64,000 nt of DNA from Actinomadura sp. NAK00032 (GCF_013364275.1 NZ_CP054932.1:8742001-8806000); one strand, 5' to 3'. Counted from the first letter of the stretch, positions 45,269-54,248 are shown. Notes: a model not told the origin generated them from the letters alone. A program made the numbers and translations.

Positions 45269-47023
45269 TCATGCGGTGGCTGTCGGCCCCACGCTTGGTG
45301 GGTTCTCGTCGGACGGTCGTCCTGTCGGGGACGGTGTCGTCTCCGGGGCGCTGCCAGGGGGCGATGTCGGCGCGGGGGTCGATGGTGTCGGCGTCGGCTG
45401 ACCGCTTCCTGGCCGATCCGTATCCGTCGGTGTGGGGTGAGGACTGCCCGGTCGCTGCGTCGCGGGCGGCGCGGAGGGACTCGGTGAACTGGAACCGGTC
45501 GGTGTGGGCGACGGACCGGGGGCGGGCGGTGCGTCCTTCCGCCAGGTGACGTGAACCTGGACGGCGCCAGGCCGGAAGGTGACGGTGCCGGCCCCGCGGT
45601 CGTCCGGCCCCCGCGAGACGTGGACGTGCAGGGTCACGGCCTGTCCGGGCTGAAGACGACCAGAGGACGGCTGTATCCGAACAGGGCCCTGGGTGCTCGC
45701 CACCCAGGTGACCGGTCCGTCTTCTGCTCGCACGTCAATGGCGCCGTCCGAACCTCCCGCCAAGTCCAGGTAGAGCGGGGAGACGACCAGGACGCCCGCA
45801 GGTGTGGTCGGCTCCGTCCCGGAGACCGGCACCGGAGGCGGTTCGGGCACGGCCATCGGCGGTGCGGACGAGGCGCGCGCGCCGAACGGGAACGTGGCCG
45901 ACACAGGGGCGGCGTCAAGCGGCCCGGACTCGTCCGGGTTCATCGCAGGCCGCCTGGTCTCCGGTGTCTGGGAGATACCGGGCACCACGGTCGGCTGCGG
46001 GCCGGCGGCGGTCTCCGCCGGGCTCCCGCTGGTGCCCAGCACTCCGTACATCGATGCGACCCCGCCTCCGGACAGAAGCGCCACCACCGCGAGCACCACG
46101 GCCGCACGGACCGCCTGTGCGCCGATCCCCGCCTCGTGCGCGGCCGTGGGCGCCTTGCGGAAACGGCCGAGCCAGGAGCCGTCGCCGCCCTGGCGACTGG
46201 CCCGTCCCGACCGGAGGTCCTGGACGGGGAAGCCGTCGGAGGCGAACTCCGTGACGCGGGTGGCGACGAAGAGCCTGTAACCCACCAGCTCGGGGTCCAG
46301 AAAGCAGCTCATGACACGGAGCCGCAGTTCTGCTGCTGGACGCGCGTCCGGCAGAAGCCCGTACACCTTCCTCGCCGACACGGAGCGGGGGCGGAGCGAA
46401 CCGCAGACGGAGCAGGCCTCCGCGTGCCTTCTCAGCCGTCCGCTCAGCTCGTGATCGAGCTCGCCGCACCGTTCTCGCAGCAGCAGCGCACGCCTGGCGC
46501 AGCCGTAAGGCCCCTGTTGTACGAGCATCTCCGCGACTAGCGCGTCCTCCAGCTCGGCCCGCGCGAGGTCCAGCGCTTCCAGGGCGTCCTTCAACAACAG
46601 GCCCAAAACGGCGGCCAGGTCGGGGACCGGCAGCCGGTGCCTGACGCTCAGTTCCAGAATCTCCCGGGAGACCGGACGCAGCGCCAGGACCGCCTGCCAC
46701 GCCGTGATGCGCTGGTCGACGTCCTCCTGATCGTGGCTGGCGACCGGCATGTCCGGGGTCTTGTTCCGCAGCGGCATGTGCCGCGCGCACTCAAGCCTGG
46801 CGATGGCATAGAGCCACGCCCTGAACCGGTGGGGGTCGCGCAGCTTGCCGATGTGCGCCTCCGCCACGATGAAGGTGTCGCGTAAGGCGACCTGGGCCGT
46901 GTCACGGCACCGCAACTGGAACCAGCAGTACGCGTAGAGCCGGCGGGCATGCGCGTCGTACACCGCGGCCGGGGCGCTGGGGTCGCGCTCGCGTAGCGCC
47001 TCGACCAGGAGATGGTCGTTCAT
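45269..47023 (-). CDS. ECF-sigma-like protein fused to zinc-finger anti-sigma, membrane helix and external domain
   Basis: A 584-residue protein. Residues 20-83 resemble sigma region 2 (YDAHARRLYAYCW, FRAWLYAIARLE). Residues 105-160 resemble region 4 (RPVSREILELSVRHRL). An anti-sigma zinc motif HAEACSVC (H200, C204, C207) follows. One membrane helix lies at 304-324. Outside are an Ig-like beta region (about 405-500, VLVVSPLYLDLAGGSDG) and a Pro/Ser/Thr-rich tail (505-584). Known ECF groups with fused C-terminal zinc-finger/membrane parts (ECF52/53) have this plan. Region 2 is degenerate, so promoter recognition is uncertain. I chose the ATG at 47023; the ribosome site is weak. Confidence 0.78.
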   Translation of the reverse strand: MNDHLLVEALRERDPSAPAAVYDAHARRLYAYCWFQLRCRDTAQVALRDTFIVAEAHIGKLRDPHRFRAWLYAIARLECARHMPLRNKTPDMPVASHDQEDVDQRITAWQAVLALRPVSREILELSVRHRLPVPDLAAVLGLLLKDALEALDLARAELEDALVAEMLVQQGPYGCARRALLLRERCGELDHELSGRLRRHAEACSVCGSLRPRSVSARKVYGLLPDARPAAELRLRVMSCFLDPELVGYRLFVATRVTEFASDGFPVQDLRSGRASRQGGDGSWLGRFRKAPTAAHEAGIGAQAVRAAVVLAVVALLSGGGVASMYGVLGTSGSPAETAAGPQPTVVPGISQTPETRRPAMNPDESGPLDAAPVSATFPFGARASSAPPMAVPEPPPVPVSGTEPTTPAGVLVVSPLYLDLAGGSDGAIDVRAEDGPVTWVASTQGPVRIQPSSGRLQPGQAVTLHVHVSRGPDDRGAGTVTFRPGAVQVHVTWRKDAPPAPGPSPTPTGSSSPSPSAPPATQRPGSPHPTPTDTDRPGSGQPTPTPSTPAPTSPPGSAPETTPSPTGRPSDENPPSVGPTATA

Positions 47024-47485
47024 ACCAGAAAGGTAAAGGCTCTTCGCGTTCTTTACTGGCCATTTCAGAAGATCCAACCGAGATACCGAACGCCATTCTT
47101 GTGCCAACTCGCGATGACTTAGACAGAGTGTCACAATAGAGTAGTTTGCGTGCTTTGACCGACATACTGCAACTATCGCACCCTTGGCGTGACCAGCACG
47201 TCATCCCGAGGAGCACCTGGGTCGCGACACAGCGTGAAGCCCCGGAATCAGATCACTTGCCACACGAATGACCGTTTCGAAATCAACGAAATTGAGCCTC
47301 CATGCGCCGATCACCAGCAGGGACAAAGAATTCCCGCGCACGGCGATAGATCATCGAGATCGTCGATACTGCGCATATCGCTCGATACCACGGGGCTGCC
47401 ATCCAACCCAGGGGGCAACACAGGCGAGCCCCCAGACCCAACTCCCCGACGGGCGCATCACCAAAAAGATCATCGGTTCAACCGT
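47024..47485. other. 460-bp divergent region without a gene
   Basis: It lies between the sigma-fusion gene and the MerR gene and is AT-richer than average near 47040-47160. It has a weak hairpin GGGGGC/GCCCCC at 47411-47433. No supported coding frame, RNA gene or repeat was seen; it should contain the sigma-fusion promoter. Confidence 0.5.
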
Positions 47486-47510
47486 TGACAGTGTCACGAT
47501 GACAGTGTCA
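47486..47510 (+). promoter_or_regulatory. Twin palindromic operators and probable leaderless promoter of the MerR-VIT/VWA operon
   Basis: TGACAGTGTCA occurs twice, at 47486-47496 and 47500-47510; each is a palindrome around a central base, with centres 14 bases apart. The first overlaps a TTGACA (-35) at 47485. A -10-like TCATCA lies about 17 bases later, placing the transcript start at or next to the ATG at 47521. Autoregulation by the MerR protein is inferred. Confidence 0.65.
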
Positions 47511-47520
47511 TCATCGAGCC

Positions 47521-48423
47521 ATGGACGGTACCTGGAGCATCGGCGAGCTGGCGGAACGCGCCGCCGCTGCGCTTGCGGCGGAGGGAGCCGCGCAGGTCAG
47601 CGGCCGGGTGCGCGACCTTCCCAACGCCCGACTGATCCGCTGGTACACCACGATCGGCCTGGTCGACCCGCCGCTCGGGCGGCGCGGCCGCACCGCCCTG
47701 TACGGGCCCCGCCACCTCCTCCAGATCGTCGCCGTGAAGCGGCGGCAGGCCGAGGGCCGCTCGATCGCGGAGATCCAGCTCGAACTCGCCGCGGCCCCCG
47801 ACGAGACGCTCGCCCGCATAGCCGCCCTCCCCGCCGCCACCGCCCTCCCCGCCGCCACCGCCCTCCCCCCGGCGGCGCCGGCTCCGCACAGAACCGCCAC
47901 GCCATCCGACGACCGCCGCCTCGCGCGCCGTCCTCCGGGTGGCGCTGCCGAGGCCACCGGACGGCCGGACGCCGCGGACACCACCGCAGCATCCGACGAA
48001 GCAGAGGGCTTGGTCTCCCCGGCAGACCCGCCAGGTGCAGGTGCCGGCCCGCCCGAGGGAGGGACAAGCTCGCCAGACAACGGCGCGACCTCATCGAACG
48101 GAGAGCCGAACGGAGAAGCGAGCTCACCGGCCGGAGGCGAAGAAGCCGGCGGCGCCTTCTGGAGAACCCGGCCAGATGTGTCGCACAAGTCGGCCACCGT
48201 CGCCGTCGAATACGGGCACCCCCTCCCACCCGTCGTCCAAGGGGTGCGGCTCGCATCCGGCGTCACCCTCCTGCTGGACGGTTCCGCGCTGACCGACGAC
48301 GACCTCGCCGCGATCGACACCGCCGCGAGGCCACTGCTCGAAGTCCTGCACCGCCGCGGCCTCCTCAGGCCCGCCGAAAGCCCCGCATTTCCGCCCGACG
48401 CTCACTTCCGGAGGTCCCCGTGA
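47521..48423 (+). CDS. MerR-family regulator with long disordered middle
   Basis: A 300-residue protein. The N-terminal MerR winged helix (about 5-95) shows WSIGELAERA, NARLIRWYTTIGLVDPP and TALYGPRHLLQIVAVKRRQAEG (in parts), followed by SIAEIQLEL. Residues 100-225 are Ala/Pro/Ser/Gly-rich. A C-terminal conserved part (about 228-290, VAVEYGHPLPPVVQGVRLA, VTLLLDGSALTDDDL) probably senses a signal or binds the partner. There is no Shine-Dalgarno before the ATG. Its stop overlaps the VWA start (GTGA). Confidence 0.85.
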   Translation: MDGTWSIGELAERAAAALAAEGAAQVSGRVRDLPNARLIRWYTTIGLVDPPLGRRGRTALYGPRHLLQIVAVKRRQAEGRSIAEIQLELAAAPDETLARIAALPAATALPAATALPPAAPAPHRTATPSDDRRLARRPPGGAAEATGRPDAADTTAASDEAEGLVSPADPPGAGAGPPEGGTSSPDNGATSSNGEPNGEASSPAGGEEAGGAFWRTRPDVSHKSATVAVEYGHPLPPVVQGVRLASGVTLLLDGSALTDDDLAAIDTAARPLLEVLHRRGLLRPAESPAFPPDAHFRRSP

Positions 48424-50882
48424 CCGTGCGCATCCTGCCGCTACCCGAGATCGAACAACCCCCGGCGTCCGACCGCGGTCTGGGCGCGCTCAGCACCGAA
48501 AAGGGCAACCTGCCGCTCGACACCGTCGAGGTGCACGCGTCGATCACCGGCCTGGCCGCCGGCATCGAGGTCGTCCAGGGTTTCCGCAACCCGTTCGACA
48601 TGCCGCTCGAGGCCACCTACATCTTCCCCCTGCCCGACCGCGCCGCCGTGACCGCGATGCGCATGGAGGCCGCGGACCGGGTCGTCGAGGGCACGTTGAA
48701 GGAGCGCGGCCAGGCGCGGCAGGACTACAACGACGCCATCGCGTCGGGGCGGCGTGCCGCGATCGCCGAGGAGGACCGCCCCGACGTGTTCAGCATGCGG
48801 GTCGGCAACATCCTGCCCGGCGAACGGGTGACCATCCGGCTGCGACTCGTCCAGCCCCTGCCCCACGAGTCGGCGTCCAGCGCCACGTTCCGCTTCCCGC
48901 TCGTGGTGGCCCCCCGCTACATCCCGGGCGCCCCCCTGGACGGCGAACGCACCGGCCCCGGAGTCGCGGACGACACCGACGCGGTGCCGGACGCCTCCCG
49001 GATCAGCCCGCCCGTCCTCCTGCCCGGCTTCCCCAATCCGGTCGGGCTGGCCATCACCGCGGACATCGACCCGGCCGGGCTACCACTGACCCAGATCCGG
49101 TCCGCGCTGCACGTCGTGACCGAAGAGACGACCGACAGGCGTACCACCCTCCGTCTGCAACCGGGTGAGCGCCTCGATCGCGACTTCATCCTGCGCCTCG
49201 ACTTCGCACCCCACGAGACCGCGGCCCTCACCCTCGTCCCGGACTTCACCGACGAGATCGCGATCCTCCCGGCCCCCTCAGAAGAACCGCCGGCGATGGA
49301 GGGCACGTTCAACCTGACCGTGCTGCCGTCCGGCGACGCCAGGCCGAGCCCGCGCGACGTGGTCCTCGTCCTCGACCGCTCGGGGAGCATGCAGGGCTGG
49401 AAGATGGTCGCCGCCCGCCGCGCCGCCGCCCGCATCGTCGACACGTTCCGCGGTGAGGACCGGTTCGCCGTCCTGTCCTTCGACAACGTCATCGAACGCC
49501 CACGCGACCTCGGCACCGGCCTGGTCGACGGCACCGACCGCAACCGGTTCCGCGCCGTCGAGCACCTCGCGGCGCTGGGCGCCCGCGGCGGCACGCAGAT
49601 GCTCACCCCGCTCGACGAGGCCTGCCGGCTGCTCGCCGACTCCACCCGCGACCGGGTGCTCGTCCTGATCACCGACGGGCAGGTCGGTAACGAGGACCAA
49701 CTGCTCGCCCGCCTGGAACCGGGGCTCCGGGGCATCCGGGTCCACACCGTCGGCATCGACCGGGCCGTCAACGCCGGCTTCCTGAACCGCCTCGCCGCCA
49801 TCGGCCGGGGACGCTGCGAACTCGTCGAATCGGAGGACCGCCTCGACGAGGCGATGGAGCACATCCACCACCGGATCGCCGCCCCGCTGGCGACCGGCCT
49901 CACGCTGCACGCCGACGGCCTGGACATCGTCCCGGACTCCGTGGCCCCGTCCCGGCTGGGGGCACTGTTCCCTGGTGTACCGCTGGTGATCGCCGGCCGG
50001 TTCCGCGGCGACCCGTCCGGCTCACTCTCCGTCCGGGGCACCGCCGCCGACGGGACGCCCTGGGAGCAGCGCGCCGACGGCACCGTCTCCGTGCAGACGG
50101 CCGCCACTTCCATCTGGGCCCGCGCCCACCTGCGCGACCTCGAAGACCGCTACACGGTCGGCGGCCCCGACGACCTGGAGCAGCGCATCGTCGAGACCTC
50201 GCTCCGCTTCGGCGTCCTGTGCCGCTTCACCGCGTTCGTGGCCGTGGACAGCCGAGTGGTGACGGAGGGCGGAACACCGCACAAGGTTGTCCAGCCGGTC
50301 GAAACGCCTCAGGGGTGGGAGACGGCCGACGCGTTCGCCACGGCCGCACCCGCGGCCTACTCCGCCCAGTCGTTGGGATTCGCGGCGCCACCCGCCCCAG
50401 GCGGCCTACCGCCGGCACCCGCGGGCCCCCCGCCGCCTCTCTCGGCCGGCGGACCGCCGCAGGCCCCGGCCAGCGCAGCTCCACGAGGTGCCTCGTCCGC
50501 CGGCGGCAACCCCCGGTACAGAAAGCGCCCCGTACGACCGGCACCAGGTTCCCCCCGGCCCTTCCGCCCCGCCCCCGCGCGGCCCGGCTTCCAGCAGGAA
50601 CTGACGGACGTCCTCAACCGACTCCGCCAGGTCCCGGACGACCAGCGTGTCCACCACCTGCTGAGCGAACTCCTCCCCGTCCTGGAGTCGATCGTCCAGC
50701 GCATGGAGGCCCAGCGCCTGGACGCCACGCCTCTGGCGACCCTCCGCGATGACCTGCGCCGCCTGCAACCCACCGCGGACGAGACCACCATCGCCGATCA
50801 CTGGGCCCGCGCCCTGCAGGTTTTGTCCGACTTCACCGGAGAACCCGCCCCGCGCCGCCCCTTCTGGAAGCGCCCAAGGTAA
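48420..50882 (+). CDS. VIT and von Willebrand A domain protein
   Basis: An 820-residue protein. A VIT domain (about 10-150) has VEVHASITGLAAGIEVVQGF (in parts), FRNPFDMPLEATYIFPLPD and ERGQARQDYNDAI. The VWA domain (about 290-470) has the metal site VLVLDRSGSMQG (DxSxS), GGTQMLTPLDEA and VLVLITDGQVGN. A C-terminal beta region, a Pro/Ala/Gly linker (about 650-720) and a helical end follow. It has no signal peptide or membrane helix, so it is probably cytoplasmic. VIT-VWA proteins are like the inter-alpha-trypsin inhibitor heavy chain; the bacterial role is unclear. GTG at 48420 with GGAGG seven bases before. Confidence 0.88.
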   Translation: MTVRILPLPEIEQPPASDRGLGALSTEKGNLPLDTVEVHASITGLAAGIEVVQGFRNPFDMPLEATYIFPLPDRAAVTAMRMEAADRVVEGTLKERGQARQDYNDAIASGRRAAIAEEDRPDVFSMRVGNILPGERVTIRLRLVQPLPHESASSATFRFPLVVAPRYIPGAPLDGERTGPGVADDTDAVPDASRISPPVLLPGFPNPVGLAITADIDPAGLPLTQIRSALHVVTEETTDRRTTLRLQPGERLDRDFILRLDFAPHETAALTLVPDFTDEIAILPAPSEEPPAMEGTFNLTVLPSGDARPSPRDVVLVLDRSGSMQGWKMVAARRAAARIVDTFRGEDRFAVLSFDNVIERPRDLGTGLVDGTDRNRFRAVEHLAALGARGGTQMLTPLDEACRLLADSTRDRVLVLITDGQVGNEDQLLARLEPGLRGIRVHTVGIDRAVNAGFLNRLAAIGRGRCELVESEDRLDEAMEHIHHRIAAPLATGLTLHADGLDIVPDSVAPSRLGALFPGVPLVIAGRFRGDPSGSLSVRGTAADGTPWEQRADGTVSVQTAATSIWARAHLRDLEDRYTVGGPDDLEQRIVETSLRFGVLCRFTAFVAVDSRVVTEGGTPHKVVQPVETPQGWETADAFATAAPAAYSAQSLGFAAPPAPGGLPPAPAGPPPPLSAGGPPQAPASAAPRGASSAGGNPRYRKRPVRPAPGSPRPFRPAPARPGFQQELTDVLNRLRQVPDDQRVHHLLSELLPVLESIVQRMEAQRLDATPLATLRDDLRRLQPTADETTIADHWARALQVLSDFTGEPAPRRPFWKRPR

Positions 50883-51345
50883 CAACACACATCACCGCCA
50901 CGAGGACGCCTGAGAGCCGTCCTCGTGGCGGTCTGCACCCGCCCAAGAACAACAACACCACAGCCACGGCCACCGCCCGCGGATAACCCAGATGGCGGGT
51001 CTAAACCGCCGCAAGAACACCACACACCACAGCAACAAGGACCCACCGGGCTCATCCACGTGACGGACCTGGATGCCGTGCAAGAACAACACACGCCACC
51101 CGCCACCAGGGCCGACCCGGAGCACCCGCGTGGCGGGCTGGATGCCGCCGCAGTGGCAACGCACGTCACCGCCACCAGGGCGCCTCAAGTCATAGCGGCC
51201 TCAAGGCACCCAAGAACAACACACACCACCGCCACCGCCGCCGAAGCCAACCGGGCGCATCCACATGACGAGTCTGGATGCCGCCGCAGGACAACTCACA
51301 CCACCGCCTCGGGGTCGACCAGGGTCGTCGCTCGTGGCGGGGAAG
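50871..51345. repeat. Seven decayed 68-bp repeats, the first spanning the VWA gene end and its terminator
   Basis: Units start near 50871, 50941, 51008, 51075, 51144, 51206 and 51280 (spacings 62-74). Each begins with a form of GCCCAAGAACAACACAC, continues with CACCGCCACCAGGG-like sequence and often ends GTGGCGG. Unit 1 contains the last codons, the TAA stop and the terminator of the VWA gene. Units 2, 4 and 7 keep CCGCC/GGCGG remnants of that hairpin. No gene occupies 50883-51509. Confidence 0.82.
50896..50932 (+). terminator. Terminator of the MerR-VIT/VWA operon
   Basis: A perfect 14-bp stem (CCGCCACGAGGACG at 50896-50909 and its complement at 50919-50932) with a 9-base loop begins 14 bases after the VWA stop. 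Confidence 0.85.
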
Positions 51346-51465
51346 TCACTCAAGACCCAAGGTCGACGCCACGTAGGCGCGTCTGTCCTCAGCTGGATGG
51401 GTGATCAGTGGAGGGGCGATGACATTGAGGACACGTGTTTCAGGTGGGCGGGCGGTTAGGGAGCA

Positions 51466-51490
51466 GGGGCGGCCTTTGGGAGGCCGCCCC
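51466..51490 (-). terminator. Terminator of the MFS transporter gene
   Basis: A 10-bp perfect stem (GGGGCGGCCT at 51466-51475 and its complement at 51481-51490) with a 5-base loop lies 20 bases after the MFS stop. Confidence 0.8.
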
Positions 51491-51509
51491 CGCGTTGAGG
51501 AGTTGAGGG

Positions 51510-52952
51510 TCAGGTGCGGTTGCGGCGGAGGAGGGGGATCAGGTTGAGTGCCAGGCCGATGACGGCCACGGCGCTGACCAGGTTGACGCCCGGGTGGAAC
51601 TCGGCGAAGCCGTCGCCGCCGGCGGCCGTTCCGTCGGCGACCAGGGCGGTGACCAGGGCCAGGACGAGGGCGGCGCCGACCTGGCCCGAGGTCTGGACGA
51701 GGCCGGACGCCAGGCCCTGCTCGGAGTCGTCGATCCCGTCCGTGGCCTGCGCCATGATCGAGCTGAACCCGAACGCGAACCCGCCGCCCAGCAGGAGCAT
51801 CGTCGGCAGGATCGTGAACGCGTAATGCGGGGTGTTCCCCGCCGTGGCCAGGAACCAGCCGTAGCCGAGGCTGAGGGACGTCATGGAGCTGATGATCAGG
51901 CGGGGCGTGCCGTACCGGTCGATCAGCCGTCCGACGAACGGCGAGCCGAAGGCGACGAGGAGGCCGGCGGGCAGCAGTCCCATGGCCATCTTCAGCGGCG
52001 ACCAGTGCAGGACGTCCTGCAGGTAGAGCGTCATCATGAACTGGAAGCTCAGGTACGACCCGAACAGTGCGACGATGCTCAGGTTGGCGCGGACGATGGA
52101 GCCGATCCGCAGGATGCCGAGCCGGATCAGCGGGTGCCGCACCTTGTTCTCGGTGACGAAGAAGCCGACCAGCAGGACCGCCGCGAGGGCGATGGAGCCC
52201 ACGGTGAGGGGGTCGAGCCAGCCGCGGTCGGGTGCCGAGACCACGGTGTAGACGGCGAGGAGCATGCCGCCGGTGAGCGTCACGGCGCCGACGATGTCGT
52301 GGCCGCCGCCGGCCGCGGGCTTGTCCCGCGGGATCAGCGCATAGCCCGCGATCAGCGCGATGACCGCGAGGGGAACGGGCGTCAGGAACGTCCAGCGCCA
52401 GCCGAAGCTGGTCAGCAGCCCGCCGAGGATCAGGCCGGACGAGTAGCCGCTAGCGCCGAAGACGGAGAAGACCGACAGCGCCCGGTTGCGCGCGGGCCCC
52501 TCATGGAACGTGGTGGTCAGGATGGACAAGGCGGTGGGCGCGGTGAACGCTGCGGCGAGCCCCTTGACGAAACGGGTGACGATCAAGAGCGTGCCGTCGT
52601 TCACCAGGCCGCCGATCAGTGACGCGACGGCGAACACGGCGAGCGCGGCAAGGAAGATCCGGCGGCGTCCCAGCAGGTCGGCGGTGCGCCCGCCGAGGAG
52701 CAGCAGCCCGCCGTAACCGAGGACGTAGCCGTTCACGATCCACTGCAGCGACGTGGTGGACAGTCCGAGCTCGGCGCCTATCGACGGCAGCGCGACGCCC
52801 ACCATGGAGACGTCGAGCCCGTCCAGGAACAACACGGCGCACAGCACGGCGAGGACGCCCCACAGGCGAGGGGTCCACATCTGTTCGGCCGGCGCGCGGT
52901 CGGCAGCCGGCGGACGGGCGGTGAGGACAGGTGAGGTGTCGGTGATAGCCAC
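51510..52952 (-). CDS. MFS multidrug exporter, DHA2 (14-helix) type
   Basis: A 480-residue membrane protein. It shows LFLDGLDVSMVGVALPSIGAEL (motif D1 region, quoted in part), LQWIVNGYVLGYGGLLLLGG (in part), the GRTADLLGRRRIF loop (motif A), RALSVFSVFGASGYSSG with a motif C-like Gly pattern, and about 14 helices. It should export drugs or metabolites using the proton gradient. A GTG at 52952 follows the operator region; an ATG at 52979 would put the operators inside the gene. The divergent marR gene is the likely repressor. Confidence 0.88.
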   Translation of the reverse strand: MAITDTSPVLTARPPAADRAPAEQMWTPRLWGVLAVLCAVLFLDGLDVSMVGVALPSIGAELGLSTTSLQWIVNGYVLGYGGLLLLGGRTADLLGRRRIFLAALAVFAVASLIGGLVNDGTLLIVTRFVKGLAAAFTAPTALSILTTTFHEGPARNRALSVFSVFGASGYSSGLILGGLLTSFGWRWTFLTPVPLAVIALIAGYALIPRDKPAAGGGHDIVGAVTLTGGMLLAVYTVVSAPDRGWLDPLTVGSIALAAVLLVGFFVTENKVRHPLIRLGILRIGSIVRANLSIVALFGSYLSFQFMMTLYLQDVLHWSPLKMAMGLLPAGLLVAFGSPFVGRLIDRYGTPRLIISSMTSLSLGYGWFLATAGNTPHYAFTILPTMLLLGGGFAFGFSSIMAQATDGIDDSEQGLASGLVQTSGQVGAALVLALVTALVADGTAAGGDGFAEFHPGVNLVSAVAVIGLALNLIPLLRRNRT

Positions 52953-52965
52953 GCCGCAGGACGGT

Positions 52966-53041
52966 ACATGCACATGCATCAAATGTCCACGCACAAAATT
53001 CTGCAGAATTTAATTCCCATGCATCTGATGCGCATGCATGG
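52966..53041. promoter_or_regulatory. Three palindromes between the MFS exporter and marR genes
   Basis: (1) 52966-52986: ACAT and ATGT outer arms around ATGCAT. (2) 52996-53011: AAATTCTGCAGAATTT, a perfect 16-base palindrome. (3) 53017-53024 and 53034-53041: CCATGCAT and ATGCATGG, perfect 8-base arms with a 9-base spacer. They fill the 100-base divergent promoter and are the expected MarR binding sites. Confidence 0.75.
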
Positions 53042-53054
53042 TACGATGCGCGGC

Positions 53055-53429
53055 ATGGAGGCGAACGCTGCTCTGGTCGAGCGCTGGCGCGAGCTTGCGA
53101 CCTGCTACAACACGGTCGCGTGCGCCCTGGAGCGGGCTCTGCAGGACGCGCATGGCCTGACCATGAGCGAGTACGAGACGCTCGACCGCCTCGTCGATCT
53201 GCGTTGTGAGAAGCGCCGCATGCAGGAGATCGCCGCGGCGATGTACCTCAGCCAGAGCGCGCTGTCCCGCACCGTCGCCCGCCTGGAGAAGAACGGCTAT
53301 GTCGCCCGCGACCTCTGCAGGGACGACCGCCGCGGCGTCTTCGTCCAGATCACCGAGGCCGGCCGCGCCCACCACGCCGAGGCCCGCGAGACCCACCTGA
53401 AGATCCTCACCGAACACCTCACCCCCTGA
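53055..53429 (+). CDS. MarR-family regulator
   Basis: A 124-residue protein with the MarR winged helix: LTMSEYETLDRLVD, MQEIAAAMYLSQSALSRTVARLE (in parts), NGYVARDLCRDDRRGVFVQIT (the wing, in part) and AGRAHHAEARETHL. I chose the ATG at 53055 because it begins the first helix; earlier in-frame ATGs (from 52968) lie in the operator. It probably represses the exporter and itself and is released by an exported compound. Confidence 0.9.
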   Translation: MEANAALVERWRELATCYNTVACALERALQDAHGLTMSEYETLDRLVDLRCEKRRMQEIAAAMYLSQSALSRTVARLEKNGYVARDLCRDDRRGVFVQITEAGRAHHAEARETHLKILTEHLTP

Positions 53430-53823
53430 GCCCCACCCCCAGCGCCTACAAGCGCCGCACCCTCCGCGTCCCCGCCATCCCCGCAATCCCAGGCAGCCCC
53501 GCAGCCGGAAACGTCACGGCCTTCGGGTCCGCTCTCCGAGCCCCGGCAATTACGCTGCACCGCCGCTGCACCGCCGCTGCACCGACCCGCGCCGCACTGT
53601 GCCGGACGCGGCCGGGCCAGACCGCACCGCGCCAGACCGCACCCCCGCGTCGCACCACTCCGGACCACGTCGGGCCGCGTCGAGCCGGGCTGGGTGTGCT
53701 GTGTTGTGGGGGCGTGTGTCGTTGGGGCAGGGGGGTGTTCAGGTGGGTTTTCGGGGAGTTAGGAGGGCTCGTTTACACTTTTGTCATTCGTTGTCGCAAA
53801 TCGTTCGCGTGTAGAGGTGGGGC
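53430..53823. other. Gap with short simple repeats
   Basis: After marR the sequence is C-rich. It holds three tandem copies of CTGCACCGCCG (about 53560-53590) and two of GCCAGACCGCACC near 53610-53645. From 53760 it turns AT-rich (TTTACACTTTTGTCATTCG), probably the promoter and operator of the fur gene at 53824. No gene was recognised. Confidence 0.5.
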
Positions 53824-54246
53824 ATGGCAGCGTCGCGGAGCACCGCTGAGGAGTTGCGCGGTGTCGGGCTGCGGGTGACGGCCGCCCGTGTGGCGCTGCT
53901 GGAGACCGTCCGGGACGGTGACCACCTCGGGGTCGAGGCGATCGCGTCCGGGGTGCGGGACCGGGTGGGGCACATCTCGGTGCAGGCCGTCTACGAGGCG
54001 CTGCACGCGCTCGCGGCGGCGGGGCTCGTGCGGCGGATCGAGCCGGCCGGGAGTCCCGCGCGGTACGAGGGGCGGGTCGGCGACAACCATCATCACCTGG
54101 TGTGCCGCAAGTGCGGGGCGGTCAAGGACGTCGACTGCGCGGTGGGGCATCCGCCGTGCATGGAGCCCGTGGACGACGCCGGGTACCTGGTCGACGAGGC
54201 GGACGTGACGTTCTGGGGCCTGTGCCCGCAGTGCCGGGCCGGATGA
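53824..54246 (+). CDS. Fur-family regulator, paralogue convergent with katG
   Basis: A 140-residue protein. The winged helix has LRVTAARVALLETVRDGDHL, HISVQAVYEALHALAAAGLVRRI (in parts) and ARYEGRVGDNHHHLVCRKCG with the metal-binding His cluster, plus the zinc pairs CRKC and CPQC. It closely resembles the furA next to katG at 56557 and probably senses peroxide and iron. The ATG at 53824 has GAGG six bases upstream. It converges with katG across a shared terminator. Confidence 0.9.
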   Translation: MAASRSTAEELRGVGLRVTAARVALLETVRDGDHLGVEAIASGVRDRVGHISVQAVYEALHALAAAGLVRRIEPAGSPARYEGRVGDNHHHLVCRKCGAVKDVDCAVGHPPCMEPVDDAGYLVDEADVTFWGLCPQCRAG

Positions 54247-54248
54247 CG

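Noticed and set aside
47275..47290. TTTCGAAA near 47277 as another site of the SGNH/deacetylase motif
   Set aside because: A single short copy without a paired arm, in a region with no glycan gene; chance occurrence is likely.
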